A stretch of DNA of 64,000 nt, taken from Putridiphycobacter sp045107045 (GTDB taxonomy: Bacteria > Bacteroidota > Bacteroidia > Flavobacteriales_D > Crocinitomicaceae). The number at the start of each line of letters is the position of its first letter. The first letter of the stretch is position 1. Under the pieces are notes generated by a model that was given only the letters and a program-made list of their open reading frames with translations, was not told the origin of the DNA and ran no database searches. The translations under genes were made by a program, and so were the position numbers. Positions 17,212 to 25,441 of the stretch are shown one piece after another. Where the stretch lies: contig JBGCFR010000011.1 of NCBI GenBank assembly GCA_045107045.1, forward strand, positions 34,202 through 98,201, in the 5' to 3' direction.

Positions 17212-19656
17212 TTGAAAACTCTTTTTTTTATATCGTTCATCTTCCTTTTCTTTCAGTCTTCATTGGCTCAAAACCAAGAGACCCTTTCTGTTTCTAAAAC
17301 TGAAACGGAAATATCAATTGATGGGATTGATAATGAAATGGCTTGGAAGAACGCTATGCCAAGTCAGTCATTTACTCAAACAACCCCTAATAACGGAAAG
17401 CCTTCAATCCAAAAGACAGAAGTAAAAATGTTGTATGATAATGAAGCAATCTATGTTTTTGCAACTATGTACGAAGTCCATTCCGATAGCATTACGAAAA
17501 CACTATCTAGGAGAGATAAGTTTGGAAATGCCGATCTGTTTGGTGTTGTTATTGACACATATGGCGCCAGTACAATTGGTTTCGGATTTCTTGTGACAGC
17601 TGCAGGTGTTCAGATTGATGAAATACATAGTCCAAATAATATTGATAGAAATTGGAATGCGGTCTGGTTCAGCTCAGTTAAATGCCTCGATAATAAATGG
17701 GTTGCGGAGTTAAAAATTCCGTTGGCTGCATTTCGATTTCCGAACCAAACCATTCAAGATTGGAAAGCCAATTTTACAAGGCATATCAGACGCAATAGAG
17801 AAGATTCTAACTGGCAGTATTTTGATGCAACTAAATTAAATTACTTATCTCAATTTGGAAATTTAAGCGGAATTGAGGGTTTAAAATCACCCGTTAGACT
17901 TGCACTTTTTCCATACCTTAGCACCTATGTCGATATTTTTGAACAAAATGTAAGGCCAACTGTGAATGGTGGAATGGATTTAAAATATGGAATGAATGAT
18001 GCCTTTACGCTTGACATGACTTTAATTCCAGATTTTGGCCAAGTGCGATTTGATGATCAAGTCCTAAACTTGTCACCTTATGAAATTCAATTTGATGAAT
18101 TTAGACAATTTTTCACTGAAGGGGTTGAACTATTTAATAAAGGAGACTTATTTTATAGCAGAAGGCTTGGTGGCACTCCGGTTAACCAAAACAGACTCCA
18201 AAATTTGGAAGCTTCTGAAGTGATTGAAATAGAAAAAAACACCACCCGTCTTGTGAATGCCACTAAATTTTCAGGCAGAACAAGTAAAGGGCTAGGTGTA
18301 GGTATTTTAAACGGTACTAGTCTTGCCACTAAAGTTCATATTAATGACACTTTAACAGGTAGTGAACGAATTATAGAAACTAGTCCTTTAACAAATTATA
18401 ATGTTTTAATTTTCGATCAAAACTTAAAGCATAATTCTAGTCTAACCTTAGCCAATTCGAACGTTTGGAGGGCAGGGGAAACATATGACGCCAATGTAAC
18501 CGCATTCTTATTCGATTTGTTTGACCAGTCAGAACGGTTTAATATCAACGGAAATATTTCTAATTCACAATTATTTGAAAGTGGCAATGCCACTATTGGT
18601 CAAAAATATGAGCTTGAACTTGGAAAAGTTGCCGGTAAATTCATCACAGATGCTTCCGGGGAAATTGTAGATGAAAAATTTAACAATAATGATTTAGGTT
18701 TTTTGCGAAGAAACAATTACAAAAACATTAGCTATTATGCCGGATACCGATCTTTTGAGCCATTTTGGAGGCTGATTAGGTATTGGGCAGAAATTGAAAT
18801 TGAGCATACCCGTCTTCACCAACCTGATAATTTTGAAAATCTTAATTTCTATACTGAAACAGGAGCCGCTTTTAAAAATTTTCTATTTGCCGGGCTCAAT
18901 TTCACTTGGCGACCACTTGCCGAAAATGATTTTTTTGAAGCTAGAACCGCCAACTACTTTTACAAAAGACCAGGAGGAACTAGATTAGGAGGCTTTATAT
19001 CTTCCAATTATGGAAAACCTTTTGCTTACGACATCAGAGCAAATTTACTCCAAAGAAACGAAAATGATCGTTACGATTATTCCATCAACTTAAGTCCAAG
19101 ATTTAGATTTAATGATAAATTCTCTCTGATTTATGACTTCACTTACGACTATCAGCAAAATGATGTAGGTCTTGCTTTGACCAATACTTTTGATATTGTT
19201 AAAATTATTGAAGTTCCTATTTTTGGACAAAGAGATAGACAGAATATCACTAACCTTTTAACGGCCAATTATGTTTTTAATAATAAAATGGACGTCTCTT
19301 TTAGAGCACGACATTACTGGTCCATTGTAGAGTACAAAGATTTCTATTTATTAGAAAAAGATGGTAGAATTTCAAATATTGATTATACTGGTTATGACCA
19401 AGAAGAGAAATCTATTCATGACAATAATTTCAACATTTTTACTATTGACATGACCTATTCTTGGGTATTTGCTCCTGGAAGTTTTCTTAATATTGTATGG
19501 AAACAATCACTTTCAAACACTAATACAAAAACAACACTTAACTATTTTTCTAATGTAAATGACTTAACACAGTCTCCCGCTTTTAATAGTATTTCTTTAA
19601 AACTTTTATACTACTTGAGCTATGCATCATTAAAATCAATTAAAAATTCAAATTGA
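17212..19656 (+). CDS. DUF5916 outer-membrane protein with CBM9-like N-terminal domain
   Basis: 814 residues from a TTG start, supported because it gives a clean signal peptide (KTLFFISFIFLFFQSSLAQ) and no nearby ATG does. Residues about 25-210 resemble the carbohydrate-binding-module-9-like domain of the family (SIDGIDNEMAWKNA, VKMLYDNEAIYVFA, DLFGVVIDTY). The remainder, with motifs such as LTLDMTLIPDFGQV and FFTEGVELF, is the DUF5916 region, predicted to form a beta-barrel and ending in beta-rich, aromatic segments. The function is not established; an outer-membrane sugar-polymer role is only inferred from the N-terminal domain. Its end overlaps the convergent DUF2797 gene by 17 bases. Confidence 0.82.
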   Translation: MKTLFFISFIFLFFQSSLAQNQETLSVSKTETEISIDGIDNEMAWKNAMPSQSFTQTTPNNGKPSIQKTEVKMLYDNEAIYVFATMYEVHSDSITKTLSRRDKFGNADLFGVVIDTYGASTIGFGFLVTAAGVQIDEIHSPNNIDRNWNAVWFSSVKCLDNKWVAELKIPLAAFRFPNQTIQDWKANFTRHIRRNREDSNWQYFDATKLNYLSQFGNLSGIEGLKSPVRLALFPYLSTYVDIFEQNVRPTVNGGMDLKYGMNDAFTLDMTLIPDFGQVRFDDQVLNLSPYEIQFDEFRQFFTEGVELFNKGDLFYSRRLGGTPVNQNRLQNLEASEVIEIEKNTTRLVNATKFSGRTSKGLGVGILNGTSLATKVHINDTLTGSERIIETSPLTNYNVLIFDQNLKHNSSLTLANSNVWRAGETYDANVTAFLFDLFDQSERFNINGNISNSQLFESGNATIGQKYELELGKVAGKFITDASGEIVDEKFNNNDLGFLRRNNYKNISYYAGYRSFEPFWRLIRYWAEIEIEHTRLHQPDNFENLNFYTETGAAFKNFLFAGLNFTWRPLAENDFFEARTANYFYKRPGGTRLGGFISSNYGKPFAYDIRANLLQRNENDRYDYSINLSPRFRFNDKFSLIYDFTYDYQQNDVGLALTNTFDIVKIIEVPIFGQRDRQNITNLLTANYVFNNKMDVSFRARHYWSIVEYKDFYLLEKDGRISNIDYTGYDQEEKSIHDNNFNIFTIDMTYSWVFAPGSFLNIVWKQSLSNTNTKTTLNYFSNVNDLTQSPAFNSISLKLLYYLSYASLKSIKNSN

Positions 19657-20428
19657 TATAATAACCTTCATGCTTTCTAATATTTAAAACCCTATCATTA
19701 TCAAGTAATAAGTATTGACCTTTAATACCTAAAAGCTTGCCTTCTATTATTGGGGTTTTATCAAAACCAACACTCTTTATCTTTTCAGGAAATGTAAGCA
19801 CTGGGTAATTAATATCATGAATCTCGTCATCTTCAGTCATATATTGGCTTAGATCATCTGGCAATAATTCTTCCAAACGCCATTTCTCCTCTTCCAAATC
19901 GAATTGAGCTACTTCATTCTTCAACATTTTTCGCCAATTCGTTTTATCGGTAAATGAAGATTTTAATGCCACTTCAATTTCACCGGCTAATTGCCTATAA
20001 GGCACTTCTGCAATTTTAATTGCCTGTGAAGCACCTTGGTCAATCCACCTTGTAGGCACTTGTGTTGACCTTGTCACACCTACTTTTAAGGCTGAAGCTA
20101 CAGCAAAATAGACTATATGTGGCTGAAAATGGTGCTTTTTTTCCCACTCAACATCTCTTCCTTCTCCTAAATGAGCACGACATAATTCTGGTCTTATAAT
20201 ACATTCAGCGGCCTGAGGAGAATTAGTAAAACAACTGTAACAGAATCCCTGTGCAAATAGTTTTTTTGGATAATCACCACATGCCATGCATTGAACTGTG
20301 CCGGTAAATTCAAACTGAATAGACTGGCCAATTAAATCATTAAGCTCAATGATTTTTTCTTCAGACTTTAAGCTATACTTAACAACATCTTCCAATACTG
20401 TTTTCATTTTATGAAGGCGTAATTCCAT
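19640..20428 (-). CDS. DUF2797 family protein with zinc-ribbon cysteines
   Basis: 262 residues from the ATG at 20428; a longer frame using TTG at 20455 is possible. Two CxxC pairs (Cys47/Cys50 and Cys63/Cys66) look like a zinc ribbon, followed by Cys76, Cys83 and a downstream segment KVGVTRSTQVPTRWIDQGA. The latter resembles the KVGVT..RW.DQGA block typical of DUF2797 proteins and has a GIY-YIG-like flavour. No catalytic role is established for the family. It diverges from the MlaE-type gene, with about 100 bases between their starts, and converges with the DUF5916 gene. Confidence 0.75.
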   Translation of the reverse strand: MELRLHKMKTVLEDVVKYSLKSEEKIIELNDLIGQSIQFEFTGTVQCMACGDYPKKLFAQGFCYSCFTNSPQAAECIIRPELCRAHLGEGRDVEWEKKHHFQPHIVYFAVASALKVGVTRSTQVPTRWIDQGASQAIKIAEVPYRQLAGEIEVALKSSFTDKTNWRKMLKNEVAQFDLEEEKWRLEELLPDDLSQYMTEDDEIHDINYPVLTFPEKIKSVGFDKTPIIEGKLLGIKGQYLLLDNDRVLNIRKHEGYYINLNF

Positions 20429-20528
20429 TTTGACTATTTTTTTGCCGAAAGTCAAAGTTAAAAAAACAAATAATAGTATTGATGGCTTAGCAACTAAGAA
20501 AAAAATATTAATTAATTTAGCAGTGAAT

Positions 20529-21275
20529 ATGAACTTATTTGAACATATAGGAAAATACTTTTTGATGCTTAAATTCGTATTCTCACGTCCTGAAAAAGGA
20601 AAAGTTTTCTGGGAAAAATTTTTTACAGAAGCTCATGGAATAGTAATAAATTCTATTCCATTAATTGGCTTTTTATCTGTTTTTATGGGAGGTGTTATTT
20701 CTCTTCAAACAGCCTCAAATATGAGCTCTCCTCTTCTTCCTGAATATACGATTGGTTATATTACCCGTCAATCTACCATTTTAGAATTTTCACCAACTAT
20801 TATCTCATTAATTATTGCCGGTAAGGTAGGTTCAAATATTGCCTCAGAAATTGGCACTATGAGAGTAACTGAACAAATTGACGCATTAGAAATAATGGGA
20901 GTAAATTCGATTGGTTATTTAATGTTACCTAAAATATTAGCAACTACATTATTTTTCCCATTTGCAATAATTATTTCAATGCTATTAAGCTTGATTGGTG
21001 GATGGATTGCAGGTGTCACCTCAAACCTTTATTCAACTGAAACATATATACTTGGGATAAGGGCATTCTGGGATGTGGACCAGCATCATTTATTCTATGC
21101 ACTAGGAAAAACCATGGTGTTTGCATTTTTAATTACTTCAATCGCTTGTTATTATGGATATTACACCAAAGGTGGCGCATTGGAAGTTGGAAAAGCAAGT
21201 ACAAATGCCGTTGTTGCAGCTTCAGTTGCTATTTTACTTGCCAATTACATTCTCACTCAATTAGTCCTTATATAA
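20529..21275 (+). CDS. MlaE-type ABC transporter permease
   Basis: 248 residues from ATG 20529; the open frame continues upstream to 20430 but that part lacks family similarity. Several hydrophobic segments and the MlaE signature are visible: RQSTILEFSPTIISLIIAGKVGSNIASEIGTMRVTEQIDALEIMGVNS, the conserved coupling region of MCE/Mla permeases. In relatives this permease moves phospholipids or other lipids between inner membrane and outer envelope with an ATPase and an MCE-domain protein. The ATPase gene follows after one base; no MCE gene is in the window (see the coiled-coil gene downstream). Confidence 0.9.
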   Translation: MNLFEHIGKYFLMLKFVFSRPEKGKVFWEKFFTEAHGIVINSIPLIGFLSVFMGGVISLQTASNMSSPLLPEYTIGYITRQSTILEFSPTIISLIIAGKVGSNIASEIGTMRVTEQIDALEIMGVNSIGYLMLPKILATTLFFPFAIIISMLLSLIGGWIAGVTSNLYSTETYILGIRAFWDVDQHHLFYALGKTMVFAFLITSIACYYGYYTKGGALEVGKASTNAVVAASVAILLANYILTQLVLI

Positions 21276-21276
21276 A

Positions 21277-22038
21277 TTGATTGAAGTAAGAAACATATCT
21301 AAATCATTTGGTGACACACAAATATTATTTGATGTTTCTGCTAGCTTTTCGCCTGGAAAAGTAAATTTAATTATTGGTGGATCTGGGCAAGGAAAATCAG
21401 TTCTCACAAAGTGCATTGTTGGTCTACACGAAGTTGATGAAGGGAAAGTAGAGTATGATAGTAGAAATTTTTCAGAAATGAATAGAACACAACGTAAAGT
21501 TGTTAGACAAGAAATTGGAATGCTTTTTCAAGGTAGTGCCCTATTCGATTCCTTAACTGTTCTTGAAAACGTTATGTTTCCGCTAAAAATGTTCACGGAT
21601 ATGACCAAGGAAGAACGGATAGAAAGAGCAAGGTTTTGTTTAGAAAGAGTAGAAATTATTGATAAAGATCATTTACTACCCGCGGAAACATCTGGAGGAA
21701 TGCAAAAAAGAATAGCAATTGCAAGAGCCATAGCTATGAATCCAAAATATCTATTTTGTGATGAACCCAATTCTGGTTTAGATCCTAAGACATCTATATT
21801 AATTGATAACCTAATTAAGGAAATCACTTATGAATATAATATGACCACTATAGTTATTACTCATGACATGAATTCAGTCATAGAAATTGGTGATCACATT
21901 ATTTTTATTAATAAAGGAAGAAACTGGTGGCAAGGCGATAACCAAGAAATATTAAGAACCGATAACCAAGAAGTTATTGATTTTGTTTACGCTTCTAACT
22001 TTATGAAAAATTTAAGATCAAAATTAATTAATAACTAA
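21277..22038 (+). CDS. MlaF-type ABC transporter ATP-binding protein
   Basis: 253 residues, starting with TTG at 21277 right after the permease stop. Walker A is GGSGQGKS (34-41), the signature is TSGGMQKR (138-145; SGGMQ is typical of Mla ATPases where most ABC proteins have SGGQ), and Walker B YLFCDEP (158-164) with the catalytic Glu163. SGLDP and TIVITHDM (H-loop) follow. It pairs with the MlaE-type permease to drive lipid transport at the inner membrane. The 9-base gap to the next gene suggests one operon of three genes. Confidence 0.93.
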   Translation: MIEVRNISKSFGDTQILFDVSASFSPGKVNLIIGGSGQGKSVLTKCIVGLHEVDEGKVEYDSRNFSEMNRTQRKVVRQEIGMLFQGSALFDSLTVLENVMFPLKMFTDMTKEERIERARFCLERVEIIDKDHLLPAETSGGMQKRIAIARAIAMNPKYLFCDEPNSGLDPKTSILIDNLIKEITYEYNMTTIVITHDMNSVIEIGDHIIFINKGRNWWQGDNQEILRTDNQEVIDFVYASNFMKNLRSKLINN

Positions 22039-22047
22039 ATATACGCT

Positions 22048-23022
22048 ATGAGTGAAGTAATTGAAACTAAAGGAAAATCCAAATCTGGAGGATTATATAT
22101 CCTAATAATAATTGCATTATTGCTGCTTTCTGGTTTCTTGGGCTGGAAACTATCTAGTAAGAACAAAGAGATAAATGAATTAGCATTCCAAAAAGAAGAA
22201 TTGATTACGGAGCGTGATGAATTAAGCGGTATGCTTTACAAGCAAGGAGTTGAAGCGGGGAATGACCTAAAGGAAAACCTTCAAAACATGTTATCGGACT
22301 ATGAAACAATGGAGGCCTTAAATACAGACTTAAATGATAGCATTATTCAAGAAAAAGAAAAAATTGTTGAAATATTAGCTGAGCTTGATAAAGAAAAAAA
22401 GAATAAAAGGTTTTACGCAAGAAAAGTATTTAAATTAGAGAAAGAAACCGAAACTTTGCGTTCTATAATGAAGGACTATGTTAGAACCATTGACTCTTTA
22501 AACACTGAGAATCTGACATTAAAAACAGATTTAACAAATACTAGAAATGATTTGACAACTGTTATAAAAGACCGAGATGATTTACAAGATAAAGCGGAAG
22601 ATTTATCTAAGCAAGTTAGTGAAGGCTCAAAGTTAAGTGCCTTAAGCATCCTTTCTGAAGGCATTAGAGAACGAAGTTCTGGTTCTTATAAAGAAACTGA
22701 CCGCGCTAGCAGAGCGACACATATTCGGTCTTGTTTTACAATAGCGGCGAACAAAATAGCCACTGCTGGAAATAAAGCAGTTTACATGAGAATTCTTAAT
22801 CAAAATGGTAATACACTATACACTAGCAGCAGTAATACTTTTACAACAGAAGATGGACGAAAACTGGTTTATTCTGACAAGAAAACAATTAACTATCAGA
22901 AGAGTGTAATTGACGTTTGTATATTCCACAAACTGAGTAATGAAATAGAATCTGGAAACTATGTCGCTGAGTTATGGTGTGAAGGTTCAAAAATTGGAAC
23001 AAATAGCTTTACTCTAAAGTAA
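22048..23022 (+). CDS. Membrane-anchored coiled-coil protein of unknown function
   Basis: 324 residues: a single N-terminal transmembrane segment at about 16-33 (LYILIIIALLLLSGFLGW), then a long heptad-rich coiled coil to about residue 200 (KEELITERDELSGML, LTNTRNDLTTVIKDRDDL), then a compact C-terminal domain with strands and two spaced Cys residues (IRSCFTIAANKIA, VDVCIFHK-like segment, ELWCEGSKIG). It lacks the MCE domain expected of MlaD. It sits directly behind MlaE/MlaF-type genes and before a terminator, so it may be a periplasmic partner of that transporter. That role is inferred from position alone. Confidence 0.65.
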   Translation: MSEVIETKGKSKSGGLYILIIIALLLLSGFLGWKLSSKNKEINELAFQKEELITERDELSGMLYKQGVEAGNDLKENLQNMLSDYETMEALNTDLNDSIIQEKEKIVEILAELDKEKKNKRFYARKVFKLEKETETLRSIMKDYVRTIDSLNTENLTLKTDLTNTRNDLTTVIKDRDDLQDKAEDLSKQVSEGSKLSALSILSEGIRERSSGSYKETDRASRATHIRSCFTIAANKIATAGNKAVYMRILNQNGNTLYTSSSNTFTTEDGRKLVYSDKKTINYQKSVIDVCIFHKLSNEIESGNYVAELWCEGSKIGTNSFTLK

Positions 23023-23045
23023 GCACTAAAAATAATTCTAATTAT

Positions 23046-23086
23046 AAAAAAGGAAGCCCATACTAAATGTATGGGCTTCCTTTTTT
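23046..23086 (+). terminator. Bidirectional terminator between convergent genes
   Basis: A long perfect stem (23046-23063 with 23069-23086) around a 5-nt loop, A-rich on one side and T-rich on the other. It serves the coiled-coil gene (rightward) and purQ (leftward). Confidence 0.9.
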
Positions 23087-23101
23087 ATCTACTAAATTCA
23101 A

Positions 23102-23791
23102 TTATACTAATTGCTTTAAGATTGACATAAAAATATTCTGTCCATCTATATTTCCCAAATTAGGGTCAACGGCTCTTTCAGGATGAGGCATCATACCAAA
23201 TACATTTTTTCCCTTATTGGTAGTACCCGCAATGTTCAATAGACTTCCATTAGGATTAGAATTTTCATTTACTTTTCCTGACTCAGATGCATACTGAAAT
23301 AAAATTTGATCGTTATCCTGCAACTGCTTCAATTCATCATCAGAAGCAAAAAATCTACCTTCACCATGTGCTATTGGAATCTTATAAACTTTATCAAAAT
23401 CTAAATTCGCAGTAATTGATGCTGTCTTAGAAATTGGCTTTAAATGCACATTTTTACAAATGAATTTTTGAGAGTTGTTATGCAATAAAGCACCATCTAA
23501 TAAGTGTGTTTCAGTTAAAATCTGATATCCATTACAAATACCCATAACATATCCTCCTTTATTTGCATGATCAATAACCGATTGCATAATTGGAGAAAAG
23601 CTAGCAATTGATCCTGACCTCAAATAATCACCATATGAAAAGCCCCCTGGTAAAACAACAAAGTCAACACCTTTTAAGTCATGATCTTTATGCCAAAGTT
23701 TTTCAACTTTTTGATCAAGCATTGTTTCTAAAGTATAAACCATGTCTTGGTCACAATTTGACCCTGGGAAAGTAATAACTCCAAACTTCAT
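23102..23791 (-). CDS. purQ: Phosphoribosylformylglycinamidine synthase subunit PurQ
   Basis: 229 residues from the ATG at 23791 (MKFGVITFPGSN); a frame from 23812 adds seven atypical residues. It is the glutaminase subunit of FGAM synthase in purine synthesis: PGGFSYGDYLRSG binds in the active-site region, the nucleophile is Cys86 in GICNGYQIL, and the His/Glu pair lies in MPHPERAVD. Separate PurQ (instead of the fused PurL seen in proteobacteria) implies that purL and purS lie elsewhere; neither is in this window. Confidence 0.96.
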   Translation of the reverse strand: MKFGVITFPGSNCDQDMVYTLETMLDQKVEKLWHKDHDLKGVDFVVLPGGFSYGDYLRSGSIASFSPIMQSVIDHANKGGYVMGICNGYQILTETHLLDGALLHNNSQKFICKNVHLKPISKTASITANLDFDKVYKIPIAHGEGRFFASDDELKQLQDNDQILFQYASESGKVNENSNPNGSLLNIAGTTNKGKNVFGMMPHPERAVDPNLGNIDGQNIFMSILKQLV

Positions 23792-23854
23792 TTTGTTCAA
23801 TTTTAAGAACACAAAGGTAATTAATATGTGTTACAATTTGGAACAGCTTATTAA

Positions 23855-24805
23855 CTAAAAGACAAAAATTCTTAACAAATTTAGAATTACTAATGCAATA
23901 AATAATGTATTTAACATCCCGTTGTGTTTTGCATTTAAAATTGGAATTGATAGCAGTAATGCCAAGGGCACAATAAACAGAAGATACTTTATTCCATAAA
24001 CCCAATAAATTGAAGCACTTATAGCGAATGTTAAAAATGTGAAAAATGTTAGTATATTAACCTGTTTCCTTTCTATGTTTAATATGTACTTAAATTGATT
24101 TCTTAACTTGATTAGAGAAATTAAAGTGATTAGAATTAAAATACTAAAACTTAAATAATCAATCCAATTGTATTCAATGATCGCAGACTGAATTGGCATT
24201 GACTTTAATGAAATTGAACCATGTATTAAATACTTTAACGATAATAGATAAAACATTGGCAATATCATTCCCAAAATACTGACTGCCCACTCACGCCAGT
24301 TAAAGGGTCGGAAAACATTTAAACTAAATAATAATAACAATCCAATTGGTAATAGCCAGTAGGAAAACAAAAAGCTAAATCCAATAATTATACCAGTGAT
24401 AAATCCAATATGAATGGCGGTTCGATTCTGATCAAGTTCGATTAATTTAAGAAAAAGAAAAGAAAAGATCAAACTAATAATATAGGTACTATCGAAATAA
24501 AAGCCGCCGAAAGTGCTGAGTATTATTAGAAATATAAAAATTGGTAACGCTGTAGTCTTCAAATAAAAACTTGTCTTATTAAAAGCTCGATTAATCACAA
24601 AACCGGTCAAAAGTAAAAATACAGCAGATATAATATAATTAAGAGTTGCATTATTCTGTATAGACTTAACACTTGATGAATACCATACGAAAAAGTCATC
24701 TTGAAAACTATTTTCTTGAATAAACACTGACAATGCACCTATGAATACAAACAGTATTGAAATAGCATAAACTAAAGGAATATTAGTTTTTAGTAATTTT
24801 ATCAT
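23855..24805 (-). CDS. DUF6427-like multi-pass membrane protein
   Basis: 316 residues with about nine or ten hydrophobic segments and short loops. The arrangement resembles flavobacterial DUF6427 proteins, and the divergently encoded small protein next to it resembles DUF6341, the usual neighbour of that family. I saw no catalytic motif. Function unknown. The assignment is from overall character and neighbour; a profile search would be decisive. A shadow frame at its C-terminal end on the same strand is not real. Confidence 0.6.
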   Translation of the reverse strand: MIKLLKTNIPLVYAISILFVFIGALSVFIQENSFQDDFFVWYSSSVKSIQNNATLNYIISAVFLLLTGFVINRAFNKTSFYLKTTALPIFIFLIILSTFGGFYFDSTYIISLIFSFLFLKLIELDQNRTAIHIGFITGIIIGFSFLFSYWLLPIGLLLLFSLNVFRPFNWREWAVSILGMILPMFYLLSLKYLIHGSISLKSMPIQSAIIEYNWIDYLSFSILILITLISLIKLRNQFKYILNIERKQVNILTFFTFLTFAISASIYWVYGIKYLLFIVPLALLLSIPILNAKHNGMLNTLFIALVILNLLRIFVF

Positions 24806-24838
24806 TGATGGCTGAAAATAGCTTTTTTTTACTTACCA

Positions 24839-24873
24839 TTTGCATGGTTAAGTAAGAATTTTAATTAAATTTG
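24839..24873 (+). promoter_or_regulatory. Bacteroidetes-type promoter for the DUF6341-like gene
   Basis: TTTG at 24839-24842 and TAAATTTG (exact TAnnTTTG) at 24866-24873, 23 bases apart, at the upper end of the usual range. Transcription would start about 13 bases before the ATG at 24893. A near-palindrome covers the -33 element (24831-24852). Confidence 0.6.
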
Positions 24874-24892
24874 CTTACAAAATTAATAAGAA

Positions 24893-25084
24893 ATGAGCTC
24901 ATCAGATTTTTTTTACGGACTAAAAGACGGAATTTATTGGTTATTCGAAAATACACTTGAACCTTTGGCTGATTTGCCTTGGCAAGGTGTGTTAATTTTC
25001 GGATTTATTGCATTTGCTTATTGGATGAAAAGACAAATTGATTATAATAAAATCGCAGAAAACGATTCTGATCAAATTAAATAA
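24893..25084 (+). CDS. Small DUF6341-like membrane protein
   Basis: 63 residues with one predicted transmembrane segment near residues 30-46 (WQGVLIFGFIAFAYWMKRQ), preceded by an amphipathic FF.GLKDGIYWLFE part and followed by a short charged tail. The layout (YLFE..L.P...L......W...FI.. VYW.K) resembles DUF6341 proteins of flavobacteria. It is divergent from the DUF6427-like gene and has its own promoter and terminator, which supports it as a real gene. Function unknown. Confidence 0.65.
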   Translation: MSSSDFFYGLKDGIYWLFENTLEPLADLPWQGVLIFGFIAFAYWMKRQIDYNKIAENDSDQIK

Positions 25085-25106
25085 AAAACGTTTTACTTAT
25101 ATATAG

Positions 25107-25133
25107 AAGCTGGCCTTTACGTCAGCTTTTTTT
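25107..25133 (+). terminator. Terminator between DUF6341-like gene and the CxxC protein gene
   Basis: Stem 25107-25114 with 25121-25128 (one G-T pair), 6-nt loop, followed by a T run to 25133. Confidence 0.7.
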
Positions 25134-25374
25134 ATTTCATATTTTTCCAGTTTTTGAAAAAGGCTATAATCTGCTTATGAAATACAACTATTAATATTAT
25201 ATAGGGAATAGTCATAATGTAAAGGATTCCACTATTAATTCCACTACCATCTTCCTCCCATTGCGACTCTGCCTGTGCTTTGCACATAACACATTGTGAT
25301 ATTAATCGATTACTAAAAAGTAATGCAACAGTAACAAAACTTGTTATCTTACTAAGGTTTAACATTACTTGCAA
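25132..25374 (-). CDS. Small CxxC-containing exported membrane protein
   Basis: 80 residues: an N-terminal signal-like hydrophobic stretch ending near LISQ, then CVMC (Cys28 and Cys31), then NSGILYIMTIPYIILIVVF as a C-terminal transmembrane segment and a basic tail. Small Bacteroidetes proteins with a CPMC/CVMC motif followed by GILYL..IPYLL are common and uncharacterised. The CxxC could bind metal or be redox active on the periplasmic side; this is inference. The true start may be ATG at codon 4 (MLNLSK). It diverges from fbp. Confidence 0.65.
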   Translation of the reverse strand: MQVMLNLSKITSFVTVALLFSNRLISQCVMCKAQAESQWEEDGSGINSGILYIMTIPYIILIVVFHKQIIAFFKNWKNMK

Positions 25375-25441
25375 AGATAACCTTTTTTTAAGGCGTAGAT
25401 AAATGAATTTTTACGTTATTTGCAATTGAAAAGTTGATTTT

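Noticed and set aside
22048..23022. Coiled-coil gene considered as an MlaD orthologue
   Set aside because: No MCE domain is visible; only the N-terminal anchor position is similar.
23751..24005. Leftward frame of 84 codons between purQ and the DUF6427-like gene
   Set aside because: It is a shifted reading of two real genes and has no coherent protein character.
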